Positions 20,098-29,504 of a DNA stretch of 64,000 bases are shown here, in pieces. Both the position numbers and the translations under genes were made by a program. This stretch comes from Paraclostridium ghonii. Its GTDB lineage: Bacteria; Bacillota; Clostridia; Peptostreptococcales; Peptostreptococcaceae. Under the pieces are notes generated by a model that made no database searches, was not told where the DNA came from, and saw nothing but the letters and a program-made list of their open reading frames with translations. Within the stretch, counting starts at the first letter, position 1. Every line of letters starts with the position of its first letter. Location of the stretch: the NCBI RefSeq assembly GCF_030815085.1, contig NZ_JAUSWG010000006.1. One strand, 5' to 3'.

Positions 20098-20294
20098 TCG
20101 TTAGATTCTAAATATTTAACAAAAACTTGTTCATCAGTATTTGTTAAAAAGCAAAGTTCTTTTATAAGGCTATTTCTAAGATCGATAAAATCTTCTAAAT
20201 TTGTATTTTCATAAGTATATTCTAATGCTTTTATAATAAGCAATAAATCTCTTTTAGATAGTTCATCTATAGATACTTTGTCAAACAATTTCAT
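20094..20294 (-). CDS. Small hypothetical protein
   Basis: 66 aa, acidic and Leu-rich, probably all helical (ELSKRDLLLIIKALEYTY). A good ribosome binding site (GAAAGGAAG, complement of 20300-20308) precedes ATG 20294, which argues for a real gene. Its TAA overlaps the TAG of the convergent upstream gene (20094-20097). No motif or function recognised. Confidence 0.65.
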   Translation of the reverse strand: MKLFDKVSIDELSKRDLLLIIKALEYTYENTNLEDFIDLRNSLIKELCFLTNTDEQVFVKYLESND

Positions 20295-20470
20295 ATAATA
20301 CTTCCTTTCATATATAATTTAGTAATTAAGAAATTTATAATATGATATAATTCTACAATAATATAAAAAAACCTTCTTTTTATACATAATGTTAGAAAAA
20401 ATAGTACACATAACATTTTAACAAAAAATATATAATTATAGCTAATAAAATTAAAAAAGAGGTGATTAAG

Positions 20471-22231
20471 TTGAAAATACTGTTAACAACATTAAATTCA
20501 AAGTTCATACATACGAATTTAGGAATAAGATATCTAAACCAGATGATTAAAGATATTGAGGATATAGATGTAGATATAAGAGAATATACAATAAATAATG
20601 AATTAGATTTCATACTAAAAGATATATATTCTAATAGTTATGACGTAATATTGTTCTCAACTTATATATGGAATGTAAATGACATAGTTAAAATATGTAA
20701 TAACTTAAAAAAAGTTAACCCAAATATAAAAATTGCTTTAGGAGGTCCTGAGGTAACTTATGATAGTGAAGAGTCTATGAGTAAATATGATTTCATAGAT
20801 TATATACTTTATGGAGAAGGGGAACTTATAGTTAGAGATTTTATAAAGTATCTACGAGGTTATATGAATATAGAAGATGTAGATGGAGTTGTTTACAGAA
20901 ATAATGGTAAAGTTATAAAAAATAAACCAATGAAGACTATAGAGAATCTAGATATAATACCTAGTCCATATGAAAATTTAAATAAGGAAGAATATGAGAA
21001 CAGAATAGTATATTATGAAACGTCTAGAGGGTGTCCTTTTAACTGCCAGTACTGTTTATCATCTACTTTGCAAGGACTTAGATATTTCAGTATAGATAGA
21101 GTAAAAAAAGATTTAAAGTCACTTATAGATGCTAAAGTATCTCAAATAAAGTTTATAGATAGAACATTTAATGCAAATAAAAAGTTTGCAATGGACATAA
21201 TGAAGTTTTTAATGGAAAATGATAATGATTATACAACATACCACTTTGAAGTTACAGCTCATTTACTAACTGAAGATATGTTAGAGTTTTTAAAAGGATG
21301 TAAAGAAGGATTGTTTCAATTTGAAATCGGTGTTCAAACTACAAACGAAAAAGTATTAGAAGCTGTAGGAAGAAGAGATGATTTTAGTAAACTTTCGTAT
21401 GTAGTTCAAAAGATAGCTTCATATAGAAATATACATCAACATCTAGATTTAATAGCGGGATTACCATATGAAGATTATAAAAGTTTTGAAAACTCATTTA
21501 ATGATGTTTTTAACTTAGGTATAGAACATCTGCAACTAGGATTTCTAAAGATGATAAAAGGAACAGGAATAAGAAATAATGCAGATGAGCATGAATTTAG
21601 ATATAAGGATTATCCTCCTTATGAAGTTTTATATAACAAATATATAAGTTATAACGAAATTTTAAAATTAAAGGATATAGAAGAAATACTAGAGAAATAT
21701 TTTAATTCAAAAAACTTTGTTCTTTCGATGAGATATATAATACATAACTATTATAAAGAAAGTCCATTTAAGTTTTTTGAGGATTTTGCAACTTACTTTG
21801 ATAAAAATGGGTACTTCAATATGTCACAAGGTAAAAATCAATTATATAAAATACTATTAGATTTTTACGTACAAAAAATTAATAAAAATATAGAATTATT
21901 CACTGAAATTATAAAGTATGATTATATATCTTTAGGAAAAACATCAAATGTACCAATATTTATGAGCAAAATAGAAATTGAAGATTTTAAAAATAAATGT
22001 CATTTATTTTTACAAAATGAAGAAAATATATTAAAATATATACCTAGATTTGAAAATACTCCTGCTAAACAAATAATAAAGCATGTACATTTTGAAACTT
22101 TTAAATATGATATATTAAAATTAAAAGAAGATATAAAAATGAATTTAGATCCAGCGGAAAGTATAGTGTTATTTGTTTATGATGATAAAAAGGTGTTTGA
22201 GAAATCTAAATCATACACAGTAGAAATTTAG
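20471..22231 (+). CDS. B12-binding domain radical SAM protein (DUF4080 type)
   Basis: 586 aa. N-terminal cobalamin-binding-like Rossmann domain (about 1-135, ILLTTLNSKFIHTNLGIRYL and ALGGPEVTYDSE), radical SAM core with GCPFNCQYCLSS (CxxxCxxC, about residue 190), and a C-terminal DUF4080-like region. Members of this architecture are often methylases, but the substrate is unknown. The family usually starts MKILLTTLN, so I choose TTG 20471, well spaced from GAGGTGAT at 20459-20466; the GTG at 20462 lies inside that site. A TPR protein gene follows 9 bp later. Confidence 0.85.
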   Translation: MKILLTTLNSKFIHTNLGIRYLNQMIKDIEDIDVDIREYTINNELDFILKDIYSNSYDVILFSTYIWNVNDIVKICNNLKKVNPNIKIALGGPEVTYDSEESMSKYDFIDYILYGEGELIVRDFIKYLRGYMNIEDVDGVVYRNNGKVIKNKPMKTIENLDIIPSPYENLNKEEYENRIVYYETSRGCPFNCQYCLSSTLQGLRYFSIDRVKKDLKSLIDAKVSQIKFIDRTFNANKKFAMDIMKFLMENDNDYTTYHFEVTAHLLTEDMLEFLKGCKEGLFQFEIGVQTTNEKVLEAVGRRDDFSKLSYVVQKIASYRNIHQHLDLIAGLPYEDYKSFENSFNDVFNLGIEHLQLGFLKMIKGTGIRNNADEHEFRYKDYPPYEVLYNKYISYNEILKLKDIEEILEKYFNSKNFVLSMRYIIHNYYKESPFKFFEDFATYFDKNGYFNMSQGKNQLYKILLDFYVQKINKNIELFTEIIKYDYISLGKTSNVPIFMSKIEIEDFKNKCHLFLQNEENILKYIPRFENTPAKQIIKHVHFETFKYDILKLKEDIKMNLDPAESIVLFVYDDKKVFEKSKSYTVEI

Positions 22232-22240
22232 GAGGTAAAA

Positions 22241-23386
22241 ATGAAGTTTAGAGTTGAAAAATATGTATTGAATAAAGCTGAGGAATTAGCGTTTTTAAGA
22301 ATAAAAAATGGAGCAGATTTTAATTTAAAAGGATATACATTCCCACAAGATGGACTAGATGTTCCTATAAAAAATGATGTATTAGTCAAAGGAATAAAAA
22401 CTAATACTGCTGAAAATGGGCTAAGTTCTATGTCTATTGCAGATGCAATGATATATATAATGGGAATTGATAGCAACTTTAAATATAATGATGAATATAA
22501 AAAGTTTCTTAAAGCTATAGAAAAAAATTTAGAATTAGATTTAAAATCATATATGGGATATATGTCTAGAAAATATTTTGAAGTTGGAGATTATACGGAT
22601 TCACTAATATATTTAAAATGTAGCGTAAGTTTATACCCAGATGATGTAGATGTACTTTATCACTATGCAATAGTATGTCAAGAATTAGCTAAGCAACATC
22701 AAAAAAATGGTGATGAAAATCCAATGGAAGCATTTTTATTAGATGCAATAGAAAGCTTAGAAAAAGTTAGAGATTTAGATGAAACATTTGCACTTGCTCA
22801 TTACCACTTAGGATACCATTATTATAATCAAAATCAATATATAAAAAGTAAAGTTACTTGGGAAGAAGCTATAAAATTAGGTTTGTCAGAGGATTTAACA
22901 TCTGAAATACAAGAACTTTTAGGAAAGATGGACTTTAAAGTTCAATATGAAGAAGGATATAATTTAGTTTTCCAAGGCAAAAATGAAGAAGGTTTAGAAA
23001 AGTTACTTCCATTAGCTGATGAACATGGAGACTGGTGGAACTTACTATTTATGATAGGTCTTGCTTATAGAAATATGAATGATACAGGGCAAGCTAAAAA
23101 GTATTTTGAAAAGATACTTATAATAAGACCAAACCAAGTAGATACTTTGGTTGAATTAGGTCTTTGTGAAGCATCTAGTTATAATATAAAAGGAGCTATA
23201 GAGTACTTTGAAAAAGCTGCTAAATTAAAAAAAGAGGACCCAGAGATACTTTGTAATTTAGGTATGGCATATTTAAATGATGGAGACTTAGATAATGCTA
23301 CTTACTATATAGAAAGAGCATATGAAATAGATCCTCAAGATGAAGTTACAGTTGCTTGTTTAAGAGAACTAGATAATTTTAGATAA
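22241..23386 (+). CDS. TPR-repeat protein
   Basis: 381 aa, cytosolic. Tetratricopeptide repeats run from about residue 105 to the C-terminus; clear units include AHYHLGYHYYNQNQYIKSK (about 187), WNLLFMIGLAYRNM, PDILCNLGMAYLNDGDLDNA-like (about 345) and the final YIERAYEIDPQDE. The first 100 residues show no repeat. TPR arrays bind other proteins; no partner is evident. It is co-transcribed with the radical SAM gene (9 bp gap) and followed by a terminator. Confidence 0.85.
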   Translation: MKFRVEKYVLNKAEELAFLRIKNGADFNLKGYTFPQDGLDVPIKNDVLVKGIKTNTAENGLSSMSIADAMIYIMGIDSNFKYNDEYKKFLKAIEKNLELDLKSYMGYMSRKYFEVGDYTDSLIYLKCSVSLYPDDVDVLYHYAIVCQELAKQHQKNGDENPMEAFLLDAIESLEKVRDLDETFALAHYHLGYHYYNQNQYIKSKVTWEEAIKLGLSEDLTSEIQELLGKMDFKVQYEEGYNLVFQGKNEEGLEKLLPLADEHGDWWNLLFMIGLAYRNMNDTGQAKKYFEKILIIRPNQVDTLVELGLCEASSYNIKGAIEYFEKAAKLKKEDPEILCNLGMAYLNDGDLDNATYYIERAYEIDPQDEVTVACLRELDNFR

Positions 23387-23395
23387 TATATAAGT

Positions 23396-23431
23396 AAAAG
23401 CTATAAAGAGTAAATCTTTATAGCTTTTTTT
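23396..23431 (+). terminator. Intrinsic terminator after the TPR gene
   Basis: AAAAGCTATAAAGA (23396-23409) pairs with TCTTTATAGCTTTT (23415-23428) and ends in a T run. Confidence 0.85.
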
Positions 23432-23542
23432 ATCACTTTTGTTTTATAAAAAGGAGTAAATAAGCATACGTCAAATAAGTTAATTGTAGCCTTAAAATTT
23501 ATTTATAATATAGCAAAAGTAAAGATATGAGGAGGAGTTACA

Positions 23543-24454
23543 ATGATTAACAGTTTAGAAGATATAATAAAGGAATTAAAGGTAAATAAAAGTGTTAAAT
23601 TAGCAGTAGCAGCAGCTCAGGATAAAGAAGTTTTACATGCTGTTTTAGATGCAATGAATATGAGTATAATAGAACCAATTTTAATAGGAAATTCTGAGAA
23701 GATAAAACAAATAGCTAAAGATTTAAGATTAAACTTAGAAAATATTGAGATAATTGAAGCGAAAAGCTATGAAGAATGTGCAAAAATAGCTGTTAAGTTA
23801 GTAAGTAGTCAAAAAGCAGACTTTTTAATGAAAGGTATATTAGATACATCTATATTATTAAAACAAGTTTTAAATAAAGAATATGGATTAAGAACTGATA
23901 GTTTACTAAGTCATGTAATGATATATGAAGTTCCAAACTATCATAAGTTATTAATTTTTAGTGATGGAGGTATGAATATAAAGCCTACTTATGAGCAAAA
24001 AGAAAAGATAGTATTAAATGCAGTTAAAGCATGTAAATCACTTAACATTGATAATATAAAAATTGCAGCCTTAGCAGCTAAGGAAAAAGTTGATGAAAAA
24101 ATGCAAGCTACTGTAGATGCTAAAAAATTACAAGAAGCAAGTGAAGCTGGATTATTTGGAGAAAATGTTATACTAGAGGGTCCTCTAGCATTTGACTTGG
24201 CCATATCAGGAGAAGCAGCTAAAGTAAAAGGATTTAAAAGTGAAATTTCAGGAGATGTAGATGTAATTTTAGTGCCTACAATAGAAGTTGGAAATGGGAT
24301 AGGTAAATCTTTAACATATTTAGCAAATGCGAAATCTGCAGGCGTTATAATGGGAGCTAAAACTCCAATTGTACTTGTTTCAAGAGCCGATAGTCATGAA
24401 TCAAAGCTATACTCTATAGCATATGGAGCATTAATAGCTATGAAAGCTAGATAA
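23543..24454 (+). CDS. ptb: Phosphate butyryl/acetyltransferase family enzyme
   Basis: 303 aa, the size of Ptb (phosphate butyryltransferase: acyl-CoA + Pi = acyl-phosphate + CoA). Family features include the KLAVAAAQDKEVLHAV start, FLMKGILDTS (about 95), SLLSHVMIYE, FSDGGMN (about 138) and the C-terminal MGAKTPIVLVSRADSHESKLYS, shared with Pta/Ptb. No butyrate kinase gene is next to it; the gene stands alone just upstream of the CODH gene. Chain-length preference cannot be told from sequence, so it could serve propionyl-, butyryl- or acetyl-CoA. Confidence 0.85.
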   Translation: MINSLEDIIKELKVNKSVKLAVAAAQDKEVLHAVLDAMNMSIIEPILIGNSEKIKQIAKDLRLNLENIEIIEAKSYEECAKIAVKLVSSQKADFLMKGILDTSILLKQVLNKEYGLRTDSLLSHVMIYEVPNYHKLLIFSDGGMNIKPTYEQKEKIVLNAVKACKSLNIDNIKIAALAAKEKVDEKMQATVDAKKLQEASEAGLFGENVILEGPLAFDLAISGEAAKVKGFKSEISGDVDVILVPTIEVGNGIGKSLTYLANAKSAGVIMGAKTPIVLVSRADSHESKLYSIAYGALIAMKAR

Positions 24455-24479
24455 TGTGCAAAATTTGTTAAAAAAATAC

Positions 24480-24508
24480 TTAAATATAGTGAAAGTATAA
24501 TATATAAT
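24480..24508 (+). promoter_or_regulatory. Probable promoter of the Wood-Ljungdahl cluster
   Basis: TTAAAT (24480-24485) and TATAAT (24503-24508), 17 bp apart, about 110 bp before cooS. A second TATAAT lies at 24512-24517. There is no terminator after the ptb gene, so read-through from it is also possible. Confidence 0.4.
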
Positions 24509-24615
24509 TGGTATAATTTAGGTGAGTAATAAATATAAAATGCGGCAATGAATGTGGCTTATACAAAACAACATACTTCTCTTATATTAAATTTTATAAA
24601 AAAGGGGATAGATAT

Positions 24616-26538
24616 ATGAGTGAAAAAATGGTATCAATTGATTTAAATACTCAGCTTATGTTAGAAAAGGCTAAAAAAGATGGGGTAGAAACAGCGTTTG
24701 ACAGAAAGGCTGCTATGAAGGCTGCCTGTGGGTTTGGATTACAAGGAAGTTGTTGTAGAATATGTGCAATGGGTCCTTGTAGAATAACTCCAAAAACTCC
24801 AAGAGGAATATGTGGAGCAGATGCTGATACTATAGTAGCTAGAAACTTTGCAAGAATGGTAGCTGGAGGATGTGCAGCTCACTCTGATCATGCAAGAGAC
24901 ATAGCGCATACAATGGCTTTAGCTAGCCCAGATGGTAATTATAAAATAAGAGATGAAAAGAAATTGTTAGATTTAGCAACAGAATGGGGAGTTGCTACAG
25001 AAAATAGAGATATATATGATATAGCTCATGAGGTTGCAGATGTAGCTTTAATGGAATTTGGTAAACCTCATGGAACATTAAGATTTTTAGAAAGAGCACC
25101 TAAACAAAGACAAGAAGTTTGGGAAAAATATAAAATTAAGCCAAGAGCTATAGATAGGGAAGTAGTTACAATAATGCACTCTACTCATATCGGATGTACA
25201 TCAGACTTAGATAGTTTAATACATATGAGTATGAGAACGTCTTTAGCTGATGGATGGGGTGGATCAATGATAGGAACTCGTTTTAGTGATATCCTATTTG
25301 GAACACCTGTACCAAGAGAAACAGAGGCAAACTTAGGCGTACTAGAAAATAATAAAGTAAATATAATATTACATGGGCATGAGCCTTCATTATCAGAGAT
25401 GATAGTATTAGCTGCAGAAGATCCAGAAATGGTAGCTTTAGCAAAAGAAGTAGGAGCTGAAGGAATCAACTTAGCAGGAATGTGCTGTACAGCTAATGAG
25501 GTTACTATGAGACATGGAGTTAAGATGGCTGGAAACTTTCATCAACAAGAGTTAGCGGTTTTAACAGGAGCTGTTGAAGCTGTTATAGTAGACGTTCAAT
25601 GTATATTCCCAGCATTAGCATCATTATCAGATTGTTATCACACTAAATTCATAACGACATCACCAAAAGCAAAAATCACAGGAGCAACTCATATAGAATT
25701 TAAAGAAGAAGAAGCACTAGAATCAGCAAAAGGAATAGTAAAAGAAGCTATACTAAACTATAAAAACAGAAAAGAGGAAAAGGTATTCATACCGGAGGGG
25801 AAATCGTTCGCAAAAGTTGGATATAGTATAGAAGCTATATTATCTCAATTAGATAGAGTTGTGAACTCTCAAATAGATGAACCAGGAACTATAAAACCAT
25901 TAGTAGACTGCTTAAAATCTGGAGTATTAAGAGGAGCAGTTGGAGTCGTAGGATGTAATAATCCTAAAAATGTAGCAGATGAAGGTCATATAACAGTAAT
26001 GAAAGAATTAATAAAAAATGACATAATAGTAGTTGCTACAGGATGTGCAGCTCAAGCTGCAGCTAAACATGGCTTACTAAGTAAAGATGCTAGAAAACTG
26101 GCAGGTAAAGGATTAGCTACTGTTTGTGAATTAGTAGATATACCACCTGTACTTCATATGGGATCTTGTGTTGATATAAGCCGTATATTAGAAATAGTAG
26201 CAGCTTGTGCTAATCACCTAGATATAGATATGAATGATCTTCCAGTAGCTGGAGTTGCTCCAGAATGGATGTCAGAAAAAGCTGTTGCAATAGCATGCTA
26301 TGTTGTATCTTCAGGAATAGATACCTTCTTAGGTGTTATGCCTCCAGTTGGTGGTTCAGCTAATATGGTAGAAAAATTAACAAATACAATTAGTGATCAT
26401 GTAGGAGCTAAATTTGCAGTACATGAAAATCCTCAAGAATTAGCATCCGCAATAGTTTCCAATATAGAAGAAAAACGTACTCATTTTGAAGAAATAGTAT
26501 ATGAAAAGAACAATAAAGAAGTTACAGCAGAAGCTTAA
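24616..26538 (+). CDS. cooS: Anaerobic CO dehydrogenase catalytic subunit
   Basis: Ni-Fe-S enzyme for CO2 + 2 e- = CO, the carbonyl-branch entry of the WL pathway; 640 aa. N-terminal cysteines for the D and B clusters are at residues 38, 46, 47, 50, 55 and 66. C-cluster ligands are all visible: His in ILHGHEPS, and Cys in NLAGMCCTA, VQCIFPAL, VGCNNPKN, VATGCAAQ and HMGSCVDI. It heads the cluster, with its maturation ATPase gene 34 bp downstream. Ribosome binding site AAAGGGGAT. Nothing is missing. Confidence 0.97.
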   Translation: MSEKMVSIDLNTQLMLEKAKKDGVETAFDRKAAMKAACGFGLQGSCCRICAMGPCRITPKTPRGICGADADTIVARNFARMVAGGCAAHSDHARDIAHTMALASPDGNYKIRDEKKLLDLATEWGVATENRDIYDIAHEVADVALMEFGKPHGTLRFLERAPKQRQEVWEKYKIKPRAIDREVVTIMHSTHIGCTSDLDSLIHMSMRTSLADGWGGSMIGTRFSDILFGTPVPRETEANLGVLENNKVNIILHGHEPSLSEMIVLAAEDPEMVALAKEVGAEGINLAGMCCTANEVTMRHGVKMAGNFHQQELAVLTGAVEAVIVDVQCIFPALASLSDCYHTKFITTSPKAKITGATHIEFKEEEALESAKGIVKEAILNYKNRKEEKVFIPEGKSFAKVGYSIEAILSQLDRVVNSQIDEPGTIKPLVDCLKSGVLRGAVGVVGCNNPKNVADEGHITVMKELIKNDIIVVATGCAAQAAAKHGLLSKDARKLAGKGLATVCELVDIPPVLHMGSCVDISRILEIVAACANHLDIDMNDLPVAGVAPEWMSEKAVAIACYVVSSGIDTFLGVMPPVGGSANMVEKLTNTISDHVGAKFAVHENPQELASAIVSNIEEKRTHFEEIVYEKNNKEVTAEA

Positions 26539-26572
26539 GATAAAAATAAACTAATGACAGAGGGAGAGAGAT

Positions 26573-27346
26573 ATGAAAATAGCAATAACAGGTAAAGGTG
26601 GAGTAGGAAAAACAACTTTTTCGTCAATGTTAGCAAGATCATTTGCTGATGAAGGCTATAGAGTTGTAGCAGTTGATGCAGATCCAGATGCAAACTTAGG
26701 GTTAGCATTAGGATTCCCACCTGAAATTTCAGAATCTATAACTCCGATTTCAGAAATGAAAAAATTAGTTTCTGAAAGAACTGGAGCTGAAGCTCAAAGT
26801 TTTGGAAAAATGTTTAAAATAAACCCTAAAGTAGATGATATTCCAGATTTATATTGTAAGGAATATAACAACGTAAGATTACTAACTTTAGGAACTGTTG
26901 ATTCTGGAGGATCGGGGTGTGTATGTCCAGAACATATTCTATTAAAAAGATTATGTTCTCATTTAATATTACAAAATAAGGATGTAGTAATAATGGATAT
27001 GGAAGCTGGAATAGAACACTTAGGAAGAGGAACAGCACAAGGAGTGGATGCCTTTATAGTTGTTGTTGAGCCAGGAGAGAGAAGTTTACAAACTTATAGG
27101 AAAGTAAAAAAATTAGGTAGCGATATAGGGGTTAAAAAAGTTTTTGTAGTAGGGAATAAGATTAGAAATAAGTCGGACGAGGACTTTGTAACTAGTAATT
27201 TACAAGATGGCGAATTGTTAGGCTTTATTTACTACAATCAAGATGTTATAAACTCTGATAGAGCAAGCAAATCTCCATATGATGAAAGTTTAGATACTAA
27301 AGAGCAAATCATTAAAATAAAAAATAGACTAATGACGAACTCTTAA
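26573..27346 (+). CDS. cooC: CooC-type nickel-insertion ATPase (CODH maturation)
   Basis: MinD/SIMIBI-class ATPase of 257 aa that helps load Ni into the CODH C-cluster. Deviant Walker A GKGGVGKTT (residues 7-15), VDADPDANLG (about 40) and the family CxC metal site in GSGCVCPEH (about 118) are present. It sits directly behind cooS, as expected for the CooS-dedicated CooC. A paralogue lies before acsD at 34155. Confidence 0.93.
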   Translation: MKIAITGKGGVGKTTFSSMLARSFADEGYRVVAVDADPDANLGLALGFPPEISESITPISEMKKLVSERTGAEAQSFGKMFKINPKVDDIPDLYCKEYNNVRLLTLGTVDSGGSGCVCPEHILLKRLCSHLILQNKDVVIMDMEAGIEHLGRGTAQGVDAFIVVVEPGERSLQTYRKVKKLGSDIGVKKVFVVGNKIRNKSDEDFVTSNLQDGELLGFIYYNQDVINSDRASKSPYDESLDTKEQIIKIKNRLMTNS

Positions 27347-27394
27347 GATATAGTATAATAAATATAATTAAGTAAAGTGAGAGGAGATTTAGTT

Positions 27395-29074
27395 ATGGGA
27401 TTTAAATCAGATATCGAAATTGCTCAAGAGGCAAAACCACAAGATATAAGGGAAATAGCTAAAAAGTTAGGATTAAGTGATGATGAAGTAGAGCTTTATG
27501 GCAAATATAAAGCAAAGGTTGATTACAACTTATTAAAAAGAGATAGTAAAAAGCAAAAATCTAAGTTAATATTAACTACAGCTATAAATCCTACTCCAGC
27601 AGGAGAGGGTAAAACTACAACTACTATAGGTATAGCAGACGCATTTGCAAAGTTAGATAAAAATGCTTTAGTTGCTTTAAGAGAGCCATCTTTAGGACCA
27701 GTATTTGGGGTTAAAGGTGGAGCTGCTGGGGGTGGGTATGCTCAAGTCATACCTATGGAAGATATAAACCTACACTTTACTGGGGATTTCCATGCTATAG
27801 GAGCTGCAAATAACTTACTAGCAGCTATGTTAGACAACCATATACATCAAGGAAATATATTAGGAATAGATCCAAGAAGAATAACTTGGAGAAGATGTGT
27901 TGATATGAATGATAGACAGTTGAGAAATATAACTGACGGATTAGGTGGAAAAGCACATGGTGTTCCTAGAGAAGATGGATTTGATATAACAGTTGCATCT
28001 GAAGTAATGGCAGCATTTTGCCTAGCAAATGATATAATAGATTTAAAAGAAAGACTAGGTAATATTATAGTAGGATATACATATAATAATGAGCCTGTAA
28101 CAGCTAGACAATTAAAAGCAAATGGAGCTATGGCAGCTTTATTAAAAGATGCATTAAAACCAAATTTAGTTCAAACATTAGAGGGAACTCCTTCGTTTGT
28201 TCATGGAGGACCATTTGCTAATATAGCTCATGGGTGTAACTCTGTAATAGCAACTAAGATGGCAATGCATTTTGCAGATTACGTTGTAACAGAGGCAGGA
28301 TTTGGTGCTGACTTAGGAGCTGAAAAATTCTTAGATATAAAATGCAGAATGGCAGACTTAAAGCCGGATGCGGTTATAATAGTAGCTACAGTTAGAGCAT
28401 TAAAATATAATGGTGGTGTAGCTAAAGATAAGTTAAATGAAGAAAATTTAGAAGCTTTAGAGGCAGGTATTCCAAACTTATTAAAACATGTTGAAAATAT
28501 AACAAAAGTTTATGGGCTTCCTGCAGTTGTAGCTATAAATAGATTCCCACTTGATACAGAAGCAGAGCTTAAGTTAGTAGAAGATAAGTGTAAGGAATTA
28601 GGAGTAAATGTTGCACTTTCTGAAGTTTGGGCAAAAGGTGGAGAAGGTGGAATAGAAGTAGCTAAAGAAGTTTTAAGATTATTAGATGAAGAAGAAAATG
28701 ACTTTAGATTCTGTTATGAAGATGATTTATCTATAAAAGAAAAAATAGAAGCAATAGCTACTAAAATATATGGAGCTGATGGTGTGGAATTTACACCAGC
28801 AGCAGAAAAAGAAATAAAAAATTTAGAGAGGTTAGGATTTAGTAAATTACCAATATGTATGGCTAAAACTCAATACTCTTTAACAGATGATCAAACAAAA
28901 TTAGGAAGACCTAGTGGATTTAAAATAACAGTAAGACAATTAACAGTATCAGCAGGTGCTGGATTTATAGTTGCTCTTACTGGTGAAATAATGAAAATGC
29001 CAGGACTTCCAAAAGCTCCAGCAGCAGAAAGAATAGATGTTGATGAAAATGGAGTAATAGCAGGTTTATTCTAG
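27395..29074 (+). CDS. fhs: Formate--tetrahydrofolate ligase
   Basis: Formyl-THF synthetase: formate + THF + ATP = 10-formyl-THF, the first methyl-branch step after formate. 559 aa from ATG 27395, which has GAGGAG at 27381-27386; the upstream GTG at 27377 lies before that site. P-loop TPAGEGKTTTT (about 68) and the FTHFS segments EPSLGPVFGVKGGAAGGG and HGGPFANIAHG (about 270) are intact. It is followed by 430 bp of repeats before fchA. Confidence 0.97.
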   Translation: MGFKSDIEIAQEAKPQDIREIAKKLGLSDDEVELYGKYKAKVDYNLLKRDSKKQKSKLILTTAINPTPAGEGKTTTTIGIADAFAKLDKNALVALREPSLGPVFGVKGGAAGGGYAQVIPMEDINLHFTGDFHAIGAANNLLAAMLDNHIHQGNILGIDPRRITWRRCVDMNDRQLRNITDGLGGKAHGVPREDGFDITVASEVMAAFCLANDIIDLKERLGNIIVGYTYNNEPVTARQLKANGAMAALLKDALKPNLVQTLEGTPSFVHGGPFANIAHGCNSVIATKMAMHFADYVVTEAGFGADLGAEKFLDIKCRMADLKPDAVIIVATVRALKYNGGVAKDKLNEENLEALEAGIPNLLKHVENITKVYGLPAVVAINRFPLDTEAELKLVEDKCKELGVNVALSEVWAKGGEGGIEVAKEVLRLLDEEENDFRFCYEDDLSIKEKIEAIATKIYGADGVEFTPAAEKEIKNLERLGFSKLPICMAKTQYSLTDDQTKLGRPSGFKITVRQLTVSAGAGFIVALTGEIMKMPGLPKAPAAERIDVDENGVIAGLF

Positions 29075-29084
29075 GTTAGCACTT

Positions 29085-29490
29085 GTTGTATATATAAAAG
29101 ATATACTTTAAGTGTTTCGTCAGCAAATATATAAAACTTTGATAACCCGTATTTGTTGATTGATAGAAGGTTTATAGGTGAAGCTAGTTGTAAAAATAGT
29201 TACTTCATTTGCATAAAGTACGATAAATATGTACTTTAAGTACTTTGTAAGCAACTATTTTTATAACTTCGCTAACTCCTATGAATTTTCAAATGAATAG
29301 AAATTTTATTAGCGGTGTTCGTTGTAGATAGTACTGCTTCCTTTGCACAAAACACTGAAAAGATGTGTTTTAAATGCTTCGTAAGCAACTATTTTTGCAA
29401 CTTCGCTAACTCGTGTAAGTTTACTGATGAACAGAAAGCTTATAGGGGGTGATTGTTGTATATATAATTTTATATAAAAATAAACCATAT
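29085..29490 (+). repeat. Tandem palindromic repeat array between fhs and fchA
   Basis: An imperfect repeat starts with GTTGTA at 29085, 29187, 29321 and 29455 (spacing 102, 134 and 134 bp; the last copy is only a start). Each complete unit is two hairpins. In the 29187 unit, GTTGTAAAAATAGTT (29187-29201) pairs with AACTATTTTTATAAC (29253-29267; 14 of 15), enclosing AAAGTAC/GTACTTT. A second hairpin follows, of the form CGCTAA...TTAGCG with GAATTTTC/GAAATTT-like arms. No ORF and no T-run terminator are visible. This fills the 430-bp gap between the two genes. Confidence 0.75.
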
Positions 29491-29504
29491 ATAGGAGAGA
29501 AATT

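Noticed and set aside
24465..24484. Possible Rex half-site TTGTTAA upstream of cooS
   Set aside because: The second half does not match; kept only as a thought given known redox control of WL genes.
29085..29490. CRISPR array in the fhs-fchA gap
   Set aside because: Unit length, drifted sequence and paired arms do not fit short identical repeats with unique spacers; no cas genes nearby.
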